Made by a program: the position numbers and the translations under genes
NCBI RefSeq assembly: GCF_017356015.1
Contig: NZ_JAFIQV010000034.1
Coordinates: forward strand, 1 to 64,000
Direction: 5' to 3'
Origin: Azospirillum sp. SYSU D00513
GTDB taxonomy: Bacteria; Pseudomonadota; Alphaproteobacteria; Azospirillales; Azospirillaceae
Length of the DNA: 64,000 nt
Notes under the pieces: generated by a model
What the model was told of the DNA's origin: nothing
The model's database searches: none
The model's input: the letters and a program-made list of their open reading frames with translations, nothing else
Shown here: piece by piece, positions 34,111 through 42,257 of the stretch
Numbering within the stretch: the stretch's first letter is position 1
Layout: each line of letters begins with the position of its first letter

Positions 34111-35186
34111 CCACAGCGGAAATTCGCTTGGCTCTCGCGACTTGCTTTATCGATGGTTCCGCATTCAGCGCAGCACTGCGACGTGTATGCGGGGTTTACT
34201 TTGCGCAACTCACCGCCGCGTTCGGCGATTTTGTAGGAAAGGAGGGCCTCGAATTGATGCCAAGCGTTGTTCAGGATCGCCCGGTTCAGCCCTGCCTTCT
34301 GCCGCACCTTCCGGCCCGGCTCCTCGACCTTCCCCGCCGCGCTCGCCGTCATGCTCTTGGTTTTCAACGCCTCCAGCGCGACTACGCCATGCGTCGCGGC
34401 GATCTCCGTCGTGCGCTCGTGGTTCCAGTGCAGGCGGACACGGGCGATCTTCGCCTTCGTGCGGGCAAGAGTCTTGCGGGCGGCGTTGCGGCGATTGGAG
34501 CCGCGCTTGCACTTCGCCAGCTTTCGGGCCTGCTTGCGGGCGCGGCGGTCCAGCACGTTCAGCCGCTCTTTCGGCATATCCCGGAACGTCCCGTCCGACA
34601 GGGCGAGCGTGCGGACCACACCCCGGTCGATGCCAACGGCCGGGCCAAAGTTGGCCGGCGCGGTATGCTCAACCTCGGTCGAGAAGACAACGTGCCAGCC
34701 AAGGGCGTCGCCGGTCACGGTCACGTTCTTGATCGTGCCGGGGATGGCGCGGGTCAGCCGGAACTTGACCTCGCCTATTTTGGGCAGCTTCACCGTCGCC
34801 CACTTGGCATTCAGCTTGTGCCACTGGCAATCGCGTCCGCTAAAGCGAAAGGCATCGTTCAGCCCGCGCTTGCGAGGAGTCGGATAGTCGGCCCGGCCAG
34901 CGAAGAAATTGCCGAACGCCTTGTCCAAATCGCGGAGCGCCTGCTGCTGACAGATGATCGAGACGGCGGCGATCCAGTCGAACTCGGCGCGGAGTGCGGT
35001 CAGCTCGCGGGCTTGCGAGGGGTAGCTGATGGCGTTACCAGTGTTCGCGCGAAACAGTCGCCACCAATTGCGGCGCTGTTCCAGGCCAAGATTGTAAACG
35101 AGGCGACAAACGCCAGCGTATTGACCGAACAGGGTTTCCTGTTCATCGGTCGCGTACAGCCGGAATTTGTAGCCTCGGTTGAGCAC
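33984..35186 (-). CDS. tnpB: TnpB, RNA-guided RuvC-like nuclease of the IS200/IS605 element
   Basis: A 400-residue protein of normal TnpB length. The N-terminus (MLNRGYKFRLYATDEQETLF) and helix-turn-helix region match the family. The RuvC catalytic triad is intact: Asp187 in VGIDRGV, Glu272 in VVALEAL, Asp368 in NADTNAA. The zinc ribbon has CAEC and CGHC pairs (Cys339/342 and 358/361). TnpB proteins cut DNA guided by an RNA from the element end and favour retention of the element. The gene starts three bases beyond the tnpA stop on the same strand. Nothing suggests inactivation. Confidence 0.93.
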   Translation of the reverse strand: MLNRGYKFRLYATDEQETLFGQYAGVCRLVYNLGLEQRRNWWRLFRANTGNAISYPSQARELTALRAEFDWIAAVSIICQQQALRDLDKAFGNFFAGRADYPTPRKRGLNDAFRFSGRDCQWHKLNAKWATVKLPKIGEVKFRLTRAIPGTIKNVTVTGDALGWHVVFSTEVEHTAPANFGPAVGIDRGVVRTLALSDGTFRDMPKERLNVLDRRARKQARKLAKCKRGSNRRNAARKTLARTKAKIARVRLHWNHERTTEIAATHGVVALEALKTKSMTASAAGKVEEPGRKVRQKAGLNRAILNNAWHQFEALLSYKIAERGGELRKVNPAYTSQCCAECGTIDKASRESQANFRCGHCGHTANADTNAARSILRAGTQPAPRIAVGRPLKRELKRVA

Positions 35187-35189
35187 AGG

Positions 35190-35585
35190 TCAGACGCCCT
35201 TCTGGTTTTCGATGTACCGCTTGATTACGTCGAGCGGAGCCCCGCCCACCGTGCAAACGAAATAACTGTTAGTCCACAAGGTCGGCAGCCGAGACTTCAG
35301 CCAGGGGAACTCGCCCCGCAGCAAGCGCGACGACCGCCCCTTGATAGATTTAACCAGCCGGTGGACACCGAACTGCGGATCGCACCCCACGAGCAAGTGC
35401 ACGTGGTCTGGCATGACCTCCATCTCGATCAACTCGGCGTCCGTCTCACTGCACACGCCCGCAACGACTTCTTTCAGCCGAGCGTCAATCGGCGCCTCAA
35501 GCACAGGGCGGCGATACTTCGGGCACCAAACCACGTGGTACTTGCAGGAATAGACGACGTTGTTGTTCGAGCGATAATCAGCCAT
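35190..35585 (-). CDS. tnpA: TnpA, Y1 HUH transposase of the IS200/IS605 element
   Basis: About 131 residues from ATG at 35585; the frame is open 12 codons further upstream, but family members begin near MADYRSNNNVVYSCKYHVVW. The HUH motif is His61-Val-His63 in PDHVHLLV, and the catalytic tyrosine is Tyr124 in IKRYIENQ. The enzyme excises and inserts single-stranded DNA using subterminal hairpins. No strong ribosome site is visible, which is common for this family. Both active-site motifs are intact, so the element may still move. Confidence 0.93.
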   Translation of the reverse strand: MADYRSNNNVVYSCKYHVVWCPKYRRPVLEAPIDARLKEVVAGVCSETDAELIEMEVMPDHVHLLVGCDPQFGVHRLVKSIKGRSSRLLRGEFPWLKSRLPTLWTNSYFVCTVGGAPLDVIKRYIENQKGV

Positions 35586-35699
35586 AGGAGAGTATATAGC
35601 ATGGAGCAACCTAATGCTCAAGGGCGCTTCGCCTGCGGCGAAGGCTCGGCTGTCCCCATGCCTAAAGGCAGGGGTTTCCGCCGATCCGGGAGTGCGTTC

Positions 35700-35800
35700 T
35701 GATGATCGACCAGAACGCCTTCAGCCTCGTGGTCTGGGAACCCGACCGGCACTACGCGGTGCCGTCTGGAACGTCCATGGCCGTGAGCGGAGGCTTGTGG
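35700..35800 (+). pseudogene. Glycosyltransferase pseudogene, right piece
   Basis: The sequence MIDQNAFSLVVWEPDRHYAV matches the intact glycosyltransferase around 45310-45370 (MIDQNAFNLAAWEPGRRCAV). A ~10-base deletion after that point shifts the frame, and similarity ends near 35800. This is the continuation of the piece at 33641-33939. Confidence 0.85.
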
Positions 35801-35875
35801 TAGTTACGCGACCTTTCCGCAGCTGAATCACAAACCACCCGGAACCGGACACCGGCAGCCGAGGGAAGAAGGAGC

Positions 35876-38089
35876 ATGATGGTGGACACCGCAGTCCGGA
35901 GAAAAGACCCCTGGCGAGCCGTGAGCGGACTGCGGACTGCCCTGTTGCTGGGCGTTCTGCCCGGCGCGATCCTCGTCGCCCTGCTCATGCCGGCCGCCTT
36001 CATTCTGGGCACGAGCGAGGTCTGGTGGCGGCTGGTGCGGGACCAAGCTTGGCACGTGGCCGGCCATCTGCACTTCATCCAATCGGCCTGGCAGTTTCCG
36101 ATCCTGCTGACCGACCAGTACAATGCCCCGCAGGGCATCAACATCTTTCTGACCGACAGCCTGCCCCTGTTGTCGCTCGTCGCAAAGCTCTTGCACACGG
36201 TGTCCGGCCAGACTGTAAATGCATTCGGCCTCTGGTACGCGGCTATTTTTGTCCTGCAGTCGCTCACAGGAGCGCTTCTCGTGCGAGCGCTCGGAGCACG
36301 CTCGCCCGTAGCCGTGCTGGCGGGCGCCACTTTCGCTGTCTTGATGCCCACCTTCCTGTTCCGATCAGGGCACTTGGCCCTGAACGGTCATTTCGCCGTC
36401 CTAGGCGCCTTGGTCCTTTATGTCCAGACCCTGCGCAGCGGACCTCGTGCGGGCGCTGCACAGGCATGGTTCTCAGCCTACACGGGGGTCATCCTCCTCA
36501 TACATTCCTATCTTTGGATCATGGCGGTAGCGCTCTGGGCCGCGTCCCTGATGGACGACGCGTGGCGCCGCCGCGCGGGCATCCGGTACATTCTGGGTCA
36601 GCTGGGCGGCTTTGCGGGCCTGACTCTCGCCGTGATGCTGGCGACGGGGCTGCTTCAAGCCGCTCGCGGCGGAGCTGAGGGTTTCGGCATTGCTTCCATG
36701 AACCTTTTGTCGCCGCTCTGGTTCGGTCAGGGGGCCGTGCTCGGCCCCCATTTACCGCCCCTTCCCATGGATGCGACCGGCGTACAACTCGAGGGATTCA
36801 ATTACCTGGGGCTTGGAGCCATTCTCGTCGTCATCGCTGGTCTGATTGTTGGCATAAGGTGGATACCGGGGGTGGTGCGCTATCATCCCGCGCTTTTCCT
36901 GGCTCTCGCTGCCTGCACCATCTTTGCCCTCTCGAACGTCATCTACGCGGGGCCAGCAAAAATAATTTCCCTTGAGCTTCCAAACCCGGTCTTGGGGCTC
37001 GCAAACATCTTCCGGGCGAGCGGGCGATTTTTCTGGCCGGTCGCCTATCTCGCGGTTGGCGCCGCCATAGCGGCGCTGCTGCTGGCGGCGGAAAAGCGGG
37101 GCCGTGCCACCCAGATCGCGGCGGCGGCCTTTCTGACGGCGGCGGCGGCGGTGCAGGTTGCGGATGTGGCGCCTTGGCTGCGGTCTCTGGTCTGGACGCG
37201 GCAGCCGGAAGCAGCCATGCCGCAGGAAGCCGAGTGGCGCACATTCATCGGCTGGCATGAGCGGCTCGACATTTTCCCGCCGCACAGCTGTCGAGTGCGC
37301 GAGCCGAACGCGAGCGCCTTTGACCTTCGTCTGCAACTCGCGACCGGATGGTTTGGAATACCCGTCAACAGCGCCGATGCAGCCCGCCCCGTTGCCGACT
37401 GTCCACTGCAGGAGCGCCGGATGTGGGAGGCGGTATCAAGGAACAGCGCCACCCCCGGATCTCTCCTGATGTTCTTTGCTCCCTCAGTTGAGGTTCTGCG
37501 TTCGGCCGAAACGACCGGCTTGATCGACCAGTGTCGCTGGGCTTGGTTTGGTCTGGCCTGTAGCGACCGTTGGCTGGACTCCGGTGTGCCGAATGCGTTG
37601 ATGGCCGCAACCTTGGCAACGGCCGGATCGTCCGCTATGCCGGTTATAGCGGTTGGGCGAAGCCTCGACTTCAAACCGTTCGCCACCGGCAATGCGATCT
37701 TGGGATCGGGCTGGTCGGGTCAGGAGGCATCGGGTCGAAGCAGCGACGGCAACCGCGCCCAGCTCGCCTTCGCTGTAGATCGCAGGGCCTTGGAAAACGG
37801 TGCTGCCCTCGACCTCACGGTTCTCCCTTTCCTGCGCTCTGAGATTGATCGACAGCGAGTCCAGATTGAGATCAACGCTACACGTCGTCTCGACGCCGTG
37901 CTTGATCGGCATGAACTCCAGACGCTCTCGATCCCGCTCCTGCCGGGCGATGTCGGCCCACACGGCCATGTCATGCTGACGCTTGAGTTGCCGGACGCAA
38001 GGTCCCCAGCTTCATTGGGGCTCAATGCCGATCAGCGTCGGTTGGCGCTGTTCCTGACTTCCCTTGCCCTCTCCCCGAAACAGGATTGA
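35876..38089 (+). CDS. Polytopic membrane protein, DUF6311-like (GT-C fold candidate)
   Basis: A 737-residue protein. The ATG at 35876 overlaps the AAGGAG site closely, so the ATG at 35879 may be the true start. Roughly the first 440 residues contain about ten membrane segments (ALLLGVLPGAILVALLMPAA, ILVVIAGLIVGI, AYLAVGAAIAALLLAA), and the last 300 are soluble and probably periplasmic. The overall plan, with HFIQSAWQFPILLTDQYNAP and GHLALNGHFAVLGALVLY, fits DUF6311/YfhO-like proteins thought to be lipid-linked sugar transferases. Function is inferred from fold and context only. It converges on the arabinose operon and is separated from it by a hairpin. Confidence 0.75.
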   Translation: MMVDTAVRRKDPWRAVSGLRTALLLGVLPGAILVALLMPAAFILGTSEVWWRLVRDQAWHVAGHLHFIQSAWQFPILLTDQYNAPQGINIFLTDSLPLLSLVAKLLHTVSGQTVNAFGLWYAAIFVLQSLTGALLVRALGARSPVAVLAGATFAVLMPTFLFRSGHLALNGHFAVLGALVLYVQTLRSGPRAGAAQAWFSAYTGVILLIHSYLWIMAVALWAASLMDDAWRRRAGIRYILGQLGGFAGLTLAVMLATGLLQAARGGAEGFGIASMNLLSPLWFGQGAVLGPHLPPLPMDATGVQLEGFNYLGLGAILVVIAGLIVGIRWIPGVVRYHPALFLALAACTIFALSNVIYAGPAKIISLELPNPVLGLANIFRASGRFFWPVAYLAVGAAIAALLLAAEKRGRATQIAAAAFLTAAAAVQVADVAPWLRSLVWTRQPEAAMPQEAEWRTFIGWHERLDIFPPHSCRVREPNASAFDLRLQLATGWFGIPVNSADAARPVADCPLQERRMWEAVSRNSATPGSLLMFFAPSVEVLRSAETTGLIDQCRWAWFGLACSDRWLDSGVPNALMAATLATAGSSAMPVIAVGRSLDFKPFATGNAILGSGWSGQEASGRSSDGNRAQLAFAVDRRALENGAALDLTVLPFLRSEIDRQRVQIEINATRRLDAVLDRHELQTLSIPLLPGDVGPHGHVMLTLELPDARSPASLGLNADQRRLALFLTSLALSPKQD

Positions 38090-38105
38090 TCATCTCGCGC
38101 CGCAA

Positions 38106-38127
38106 ACCCGGTCCTTCAGGGCCGGGT
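38106..38127. terminator. Hairpin between convergent genes
   Basis: ACCCGGTCC (38106-38114) and GGGCCGGGT (38119-38127) pair over nine bases with one G-T pair and a TTCA loop, in the 45-base gap between the stops at 38089 and 38135. There is no T-run, but the position suits a shared terminator. Confidence 0.6.
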
Positions 38128-38134
38128 CAGCCCA

Positions 38135-38881
38135 TCAGAGCTTGGTCCGCTTGAAGATTTTCTCCGGGAGGGATCGGATCACCAGCATAATCACCCACCA
38201 GACGGGACGGACATACACAATGTCGCGGCCCCGAGCTTCGGCCGCCAGAATGGCGCGCGCGACCTCGTTCGGCTCGGCGGTCAGCCGCGCGGGCAAGCTC
38301 ATGCCCTCGGTCATGCGCGTGCGCACGAAGCCCGGCTTCACCGTCACCACATGGACGCCGCGCTTGGCGAGCCGGTTGCGCAGTCCGGACAGAAAGGCCG
38401 TGAAGCCGGCCTTGGCGGCGCCGTAGATGTAATTGCTGGCTCGGCCGCGGTCGCCGGCCACCGAACTGATGCCGATGATGGTGCCGGAGCCCCGCGCCTC
38501 CATGCGGTTCGCCACCTCGCCCAGGATGCTGGCCGGACCCGTCAGGTTGCTGTCGATCACCCGGCGCGCCGCCGTGAAGTCGCGCTCGGCGTCCGGTTGG
38601 CTGCCCAGCAGGCCGACCACGCACACCACGGTCGCGGGCAGTTCCTCCAACCCGTCCAGGAAAGCCGAATGCCCGCCGACATCCAGGACGTCGAAATCCG
38701 CCACTCGCACGTCCGCTCCCCAGCGGATCCTGAGGTCGGCGGCGTCAGCCTCCAGCCGCTCCGGATTGCGGGCCGCGAGGAGCAGCGGCCGCCCGGCCTG
38801 CGCGTAGTGCTGTGCGATTGCCCAGCCGATGTCGGAGGTGGCTCCCAGGATCAGCACAGGTCCGGAGATGGTGGCGGTCAT
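38135..38881 (-). CDS. dprE2: Decaprenylphosphoryl-2-keto-ribose reductase (SDR)
   Basis: A 248-residue short-chain dehydrogenase. The glycine-rich NAD(P) motif is GPVLILGATSDIGWAIAQHY, and the catalytic Ser-Tyr-Lys are in GISSVAGDRGRASNYIYGAA (Tyr in YxxxK, KAGFTAF). The C-terminus is hydrophobic and basic (VWWVIMLVIRSLPEKIFK), suiting membrane association. In the DprE pathway it reduces the 2-keto intermediate to decaprenylphosphoryl-beta-D-arabinofuranose. Its ATG overlaps the stop of dprE1 (ATGA, 38881-38878), so the two subunits are co-translated. The assignment rests on sequence type plus this gene pair. Confidence 0.88.
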   Translation of the reverse strand: MTATISGPVLILGATSDIGWAIAQHYAQAGRPLLLAARNPERLEADAADLRIRWGADVRVADFDVLDVGGHSAFLDGLEELPATVVCVVGLLGSQPDAERDFTAARRVIDSNLTGPASILGEVANRMEARGSGTIIGISSVAGDRGRASNYIYGAAKAGFTAFLSGLRNRLAKRGVHVVTVKPGFVRTRMTEGMSLPARLTAEPNEVARAILAAEARGRDIVYVRPVWWVIMLVIRSLPEKIFKRTKL

Positions 38882-40197
38882 AGGCCGAGCCTTTCGGATT
38901 GGAGGGAACGGAACGTTCCTTCGAGGCGGTGCGCGCCGCGCAACGCCTTGAAATTCTCGAGGGCCGGGTAGCCCTGCCGGAGCAGCGATGTTCCCATGCG
39001 GGCATCCTTCGCCAGATACAGGCGCCCACCATGGTCGGCGACGATGCGGTCCAGCGCGAGCATGAGGTTCATCGAGGCCGCATTGGCCGGGAAATCCAAA
39101 GCCAGCGTGTAGCCTTCCATGGGGAAGGAGAGCACCCCTTCCTGGCGGCCGAACAGCTTCAGCACTGCGAGGAAGGACGCGTTTCCGGTCGACGCAATGG
39201 TCTCCAGCAGTGACCGCAGCCCCGCCGCGCTCACCGCTTTGGGCAGCACGCACTGATACTGGAAGAAGCCGGAGCGGCCGTAGATGCGGTTCCATTGCAG
39301 CAGCGCATCCAGCGGATAGAAGAAGGTGTCGTAGTCCACCACCGTTTCCCGCGGTGTGCCACGACGCCAGTACAGCTCGTTGAAGGCGCCGACCGTCCAG
39401 TTGTTGAGGACGAAACCGGGGAAGTCCAGCGGCACCGTCAGTGGACGGCGCTGCCGGCACGACAGCGGATCAGAGCGGAGTTCCTGGGGCAGCTCGTCCA
39501 CACCGGCATGCTCGCCGCGGAACATCAGGCTACGCCCGAGCCGGGCTCCTCGGGCCAGGCAATCGATCCATGCCACCGAATAGGTCCAGCCGCCGGACTC
39601 CTCGAACATTCCCATGATCCCGTCGAGGTCGTCCGCGCGTAGCGTTTCCTGGCGAACGTAGGCCGTCGTCACGGGGATCAGGCGAACGCTGGCCCGCAGG
39701 ATCACCCCAGTCAACCCCATGCCACCGCGCGTGGCCGCGAACAGCTCCGGCTCCCGGCCGGGTCCGCAGGTGACGATCCGGCCGTCCGCCAGCAGCAGGT
39801 CAAGGCTGACCACATGATCGCCGAAGGAACCGGCGCCGTGGTGATTCTTGCCATGTACATCGGCGGCGATCATGCCGCCCACGGTGACCAGCTTCGTGCC
39901 CGGCGTCACCGGCGGGAACCAGCCGCGCGGAACGAACGCGTCCAGGATGTCGCTCAACAGGACGCCCGCCTCGCAGGTCAGCGTCCCGCTATCCGGGTCG
40001 AAGGCTAGCATCCGATCCATGCCTCGCATGGACAGGGTGAGGCGAGAGTTGAGGGCGGCGTCGCCGTAGGAGCGGCCGTTGCCGCGGGCGATCAGCCCGC
40101 CGGGCTCCGCGACGGCGCGCACGGCATCCCCGGCGGAGCGGGCTGTCAGGGTCCGACATTCGGCGCGCGGAAAGCGGCCCCAGCCTGACAGCCTCAT
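38878..40197 (-). CDS. dprE1: Decaprenylphosphoryl-ribose 2'-oxidase (FAD-dependent)
   Basis: A 439-residue VAO-type flavoenzyme. FAD-binding elements are GLIARGNGRSYGDAALN and TPGTKLVTVGGMIAADVHGK, and the C-terminal substrate domain has FFQYQCVLP, FLAVLKLFGRQEGVLSFP and GGRLYLAKDAR. With DprE2 it epimerises decaprenylphosphoryl-ribose to the arabinose form. The lysine of LAKDAR (near residue 396) corresponds to the catalytic lysine of the mycobacterial enzyme. The position of the mycobacterial benzothiazinone-target cysteine (ICVDFP) appears to be alanine here (LALDFP, near residue 366). The gene overlaps gtrA upstream and dprE2 downstream by four bases each. Confidence 0.9.
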   Translation of the reverse strand: MRLSGWGRFPRAECRTLTARSAGDAVRAVAEPGGLIARGNGRSYGDAALNSRLTLSMRGMDRMLAFDPDSGTLTCEAGVLLSDILDAFVPRGWFPPVTPGTKLVTVGGMIAADVHGKNHHGAGSFGDHVVSLDLLLADGRIVTCGPGREPELFAATRGGMGLTGVILRASVRLIPVTTAYVRQETLRADDLDGIMGMFEESGGWTYSVAWIDCLARGARLGRSLMFRGEHAGVDELPQELRSDPLSCRQRRPLTVPLDFPGFVLNNWTVGAFNELYWRRGTPRETVVDYDTFFYPLDALLQWNRIYGRSGFFQYQCVLPKAVSAAGLRSLLETIASTGNASFLAVLKLFGRQEGVLSFPMEGYTLALDFPANAASMNLMLALDRIVADHGGRLYLAKDARMGTSLLRQGYPALENFKALRGAHRLEGTFRSLQSERLGL

Positions 40198-40625
40198 GAA
40201 GCACTTCCGAACACGAAACGCCGGTCCAGGCGGTATTTCACCACATAGCCGATGGCCAGCCCCAGGGCGCCGCCCACATAGCGCCAGCTTCCCCCGCCGA
40301 GGGCGTCGAAGGCCAGCTCCGTCCCCCAGAAAATGACCGTGGTGAACACGCCCATCAGTGTGTAGAGCGAGAACTTGCGCGCGTGGGCCGCAGCGCCGGT
40401 GGAGCGGTCGTCAAAGATCCAGCGCTTGTCCAAAACATACTTGGCCACCAGGCCGGTCAGCGTGCCTAGGGCGAGAGCCGCATAGACGGCGCCGGGACCG
40501 GCGTAAAGAGCAAAAAGACACCATTGCGTCAGCAGATTCACCGCCGTCGCCACGACGGCGAAGGCGGTGTAGCGCAGGCCCAGCTCCGGCAGGGAGCGGG
40601 GCGCCCCGGACGTACCGGCCGTCAC
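40194..40625 (-). CDS. GtrA-family membrane protein
   Basis: A 143-residue protein with four predicted membrane segments (FAVVATAVNLLTQWCLFALY, ALALGTLTGLVAKYVLDKRW, LYTLMGVFTTVIFWG, YVGGALGLAIGYVVKYRLD). The KYxLDKRWxF and KYRLDRRFVF ends are characteristic of GtrA proteins, thought to help flip polyprenyl-linked sugars. The start is GTG at 40625, overlapping the upstream stop (GTGA), and the stop overlaps the dprE1 start. Position inside the arabinose operon suggests it moves decaprenylphosphoryl-arabinose across the membrane, as proposed for GtrA-like proteins next to mycobacterial dprE genes. Confidence 0.85.
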   Translation of the reverse strand: MTAGTSGAPRSLPELGLRYTAFAVVATAVNLLTQWCLFALYAGPGAVYAALALGTLTGLVAKYVLDKRWIFDDRSTGAAAHARKFSLYTLMGVFTTVIFWGTELAFDALGGGSWRYVGGALGLAIGYVVKYRLDRRFVFGSAS

Positions 40626-42112
40626 AGCGTCGCCGCCAGGAGCGTTAGCCCCATCAGGCCACCGCACAGCAGGCTGACCCGGTCGGTGGCCGCGAAGACC
40701 ACGGGGTCGTCGTTCATTTCCCCGCGGTGGGTCAGGATCAGGATCCGGCACAGCCAATAGACCAGAACCAGCCCACCAAACCACAGCAGCCCGGGCCGCT
40801 GGTAAAGCGTCGTCACCTCGGGGCTATGGATGTAGAGGGCCAGGACGAGGGCCGATGCGAAGCCGCTGGAAGCGGCCAGCATTTCCAGAACCGGAAGGTC
40901 GCCCGGCTCATAAGCACGGCCGGCAGGAGCACCCAGCCCCTGCTTGACGCGGCCCACCAGCTCCGTCGCCCGCTTCACAAGGGCGAGGCTGAGGAAGAAG
41001 AAGATGGAAAAAGCGATGAGCCACTCCGACAGGGCGACGCCCAGGGCCACGCCGCCCGCCGCCAGCCGCATCCCGTACAAGCACGCCAGCGACACCACGT
41101 CGAGGATCAGCTGGCGCTTTAGGACGAAGGAATAGGCCAGCGTCAGGGCATAATAGACGGCCAGAACCCCGATGAAGGCGGGCGATACCATGAGCGCCAG
41201 CAGGAGAGACGCTCCCAGCAGACCTGGGAACAGCAGCATCCCGTGAACCAGCGGCACCGCTCCAGACGCGAAGGGCCGCCGCCGCTTCGTGGTGTGAAGC
41301 CGGTCGTTGCGCAGGTCGAGCAGATCGTTCAGGAGATAGACGCTGGAGGCGCACAGGCTAAAGCTGAGGAAAGCCAGCAAAGCGCTGCCCAGGGCCGCCG
41401 GGGTCAGGACATGGGCGGCTAGGCCCGGCACCAGGATCAGCAGGTTCTTCAACCACTGATGCACGCGCATGGCGCGCAGGTAGTCCTTGAGGCGCGGGCG
41501 TTCGCTGCTCACCACCCGGACGTCCGCGGCGGCGCGGCGGGCCGCCTGGGCGACCCCGTTCGGCACGTTGACGAGATAAGCGGTGCGCGCCCGCGCCCAG
41601 ACCGGCACATCGGCCAGGGAATTGCCGACATAGTCGAACCCTCCCTCGCCGAACATCTCCACCAGGACGCGCGCCTTGTTCTCCGCTCCCAGGTTGATCT
41701 GCCCGTCGGACGCGTAGACGCCGTCAAACAGGCCCATATGCTGGGCGAGGGCCTCCACGTAACGACGGTCCGAGGCCGACGCGAGATACACCCGCCGCCC
41801 CTCGGCCCTGGCGCCTCGGATGAGGGCGAGCACCCCCTCGTCCACCGGGAGCGTGTGAAGGTCGAGCAGGACCGCGTCGGCGAGCTGAGCCTTGAAGGCC
41901 GCCTTGCCCTTGCCGAGCCAGCTCGGGGTCCGTAACGCGGTCAGAGGATGGGTCGCCAACAAGACGAATAGCGCCTCGTACAGCAGATCGGTCTTCAACA
42001 GCGTGCCGTCGAGATCAACCACCAGGGGAGGCTTGGCCGGCCCGCCCGAGCCTGCGGAGTCCTGTGTTTCAGGGCGCGGCGCCACTCGGGTCTGCTGTTC
42101 CAAAACATGCAC
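40622..42112 (-). CDS. HAD phosphatase-UbiA prenyltransferase fusion (decaprenyl-phosphate phosphoribosyltransferase)
   Basis: A 496-residue protein starting at GTG 42112. Residues about 28-200 are a HAD-type phosphatase (LVVDLDGTLLKTDLLYEALF, then YLASASDRRYVEALA and GFDYVGNSLADVPVW). Residues about 210-496 are a UbiA-family membrane prenyltransferase with the Mg-prenyl motif YLLNDLLDLRNDRLH and a second region YSFVLKRQLILDVVSLACLY. In the decaprenylphosphoryl-arabinose pathway a UbiA enzyme joins decaprenyl phosphate to phosphoribosyl pyrophosphate, and a phosphatase then removes the 5-phosphate. Here both activities appear in one chain. It is the first gene of the four-gene overlapping operon. 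Confidence 0.88.
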   Translation of the reverse strand: MHVLEQQTRVAPRPETQDSAGSGGPAKPPLVVDLDGTLLKTDLLYEALFVLLATHPLTALRTPSWLGKGKAAFKAQLADAVLLDLHTLPVDEGVLALIRGARAEGRRVYLASASDRRYVEALAQHMGLFDGVYASDGQINLGAENKARVLVEMFGEGGFDYVGNSLADVPVWARARTAYLVNVPNGVAQAARRAAADVRVVSSERPRLKDYLRAMRVHQWLKNLLILVPGLAAHVLTPAALGSALLAFLSFSLCASSVYLLNDLLDLRNDRLHTTKRRRPFASGAVPLVHGMLLFPGLLGASLLLALMVSPAFIGVLAVYYALTLAYSFVLKRQLILDVVSLACLYGMRLAAGGVALGVALSEWLIAFSIFFFLSLALVKRATELVGRVKQGLGAPAGRAYEPGDLPVLEMLAASSGFASALVLALYIHSPEVTTLYQRPGLLWFGGLVLVYWLCRILILTHRGEMNDDPVVFAATDRVSLLCGGLMGLTLLAATL

Positions 42113-42257
42113 TCCGATCGTCTGTTCCGCGGCGCAGGTATGTCCTGCGACCGAGCCCCGTATAACGCCTCCCTCGAAGAAGAGGCAATCGGCTTGGTTC
42201 CATGCCGGCTGCCGGTGCCGGGCTCGGGACGCCGGGCGTGGGCCGCCGGGTTGCGAG

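Larger units (their letters stand above)
33940..35695 (-). mobile_element. IS200/IS605-family element (tnpA + tnpB) inserted in a glycosyltransferase pseudogene
   Basis: The element carries tnpA and tnpB in the same direction. Ends are approximate: they are set by where similarity to the intact paralogue (around 45305) stops and resumes. Subterminal hairpins typical of this family are visible: CACGGCTAAAGCCGGG near 33951-33966 and ATGCCTAAAGGCAGGGG near 35658-35674. No target duplication is expected for this family, which moves as single-stranded DNA. Confidence 0.88.

Noticed and set aside
38882..39460. Extension of dprE2 to 39460
   Set aside because: The extra residues are antisense-free shadow of dprE1 in another frame; the ATGA overlap and the SDR glycine motif fix the start at 38881.
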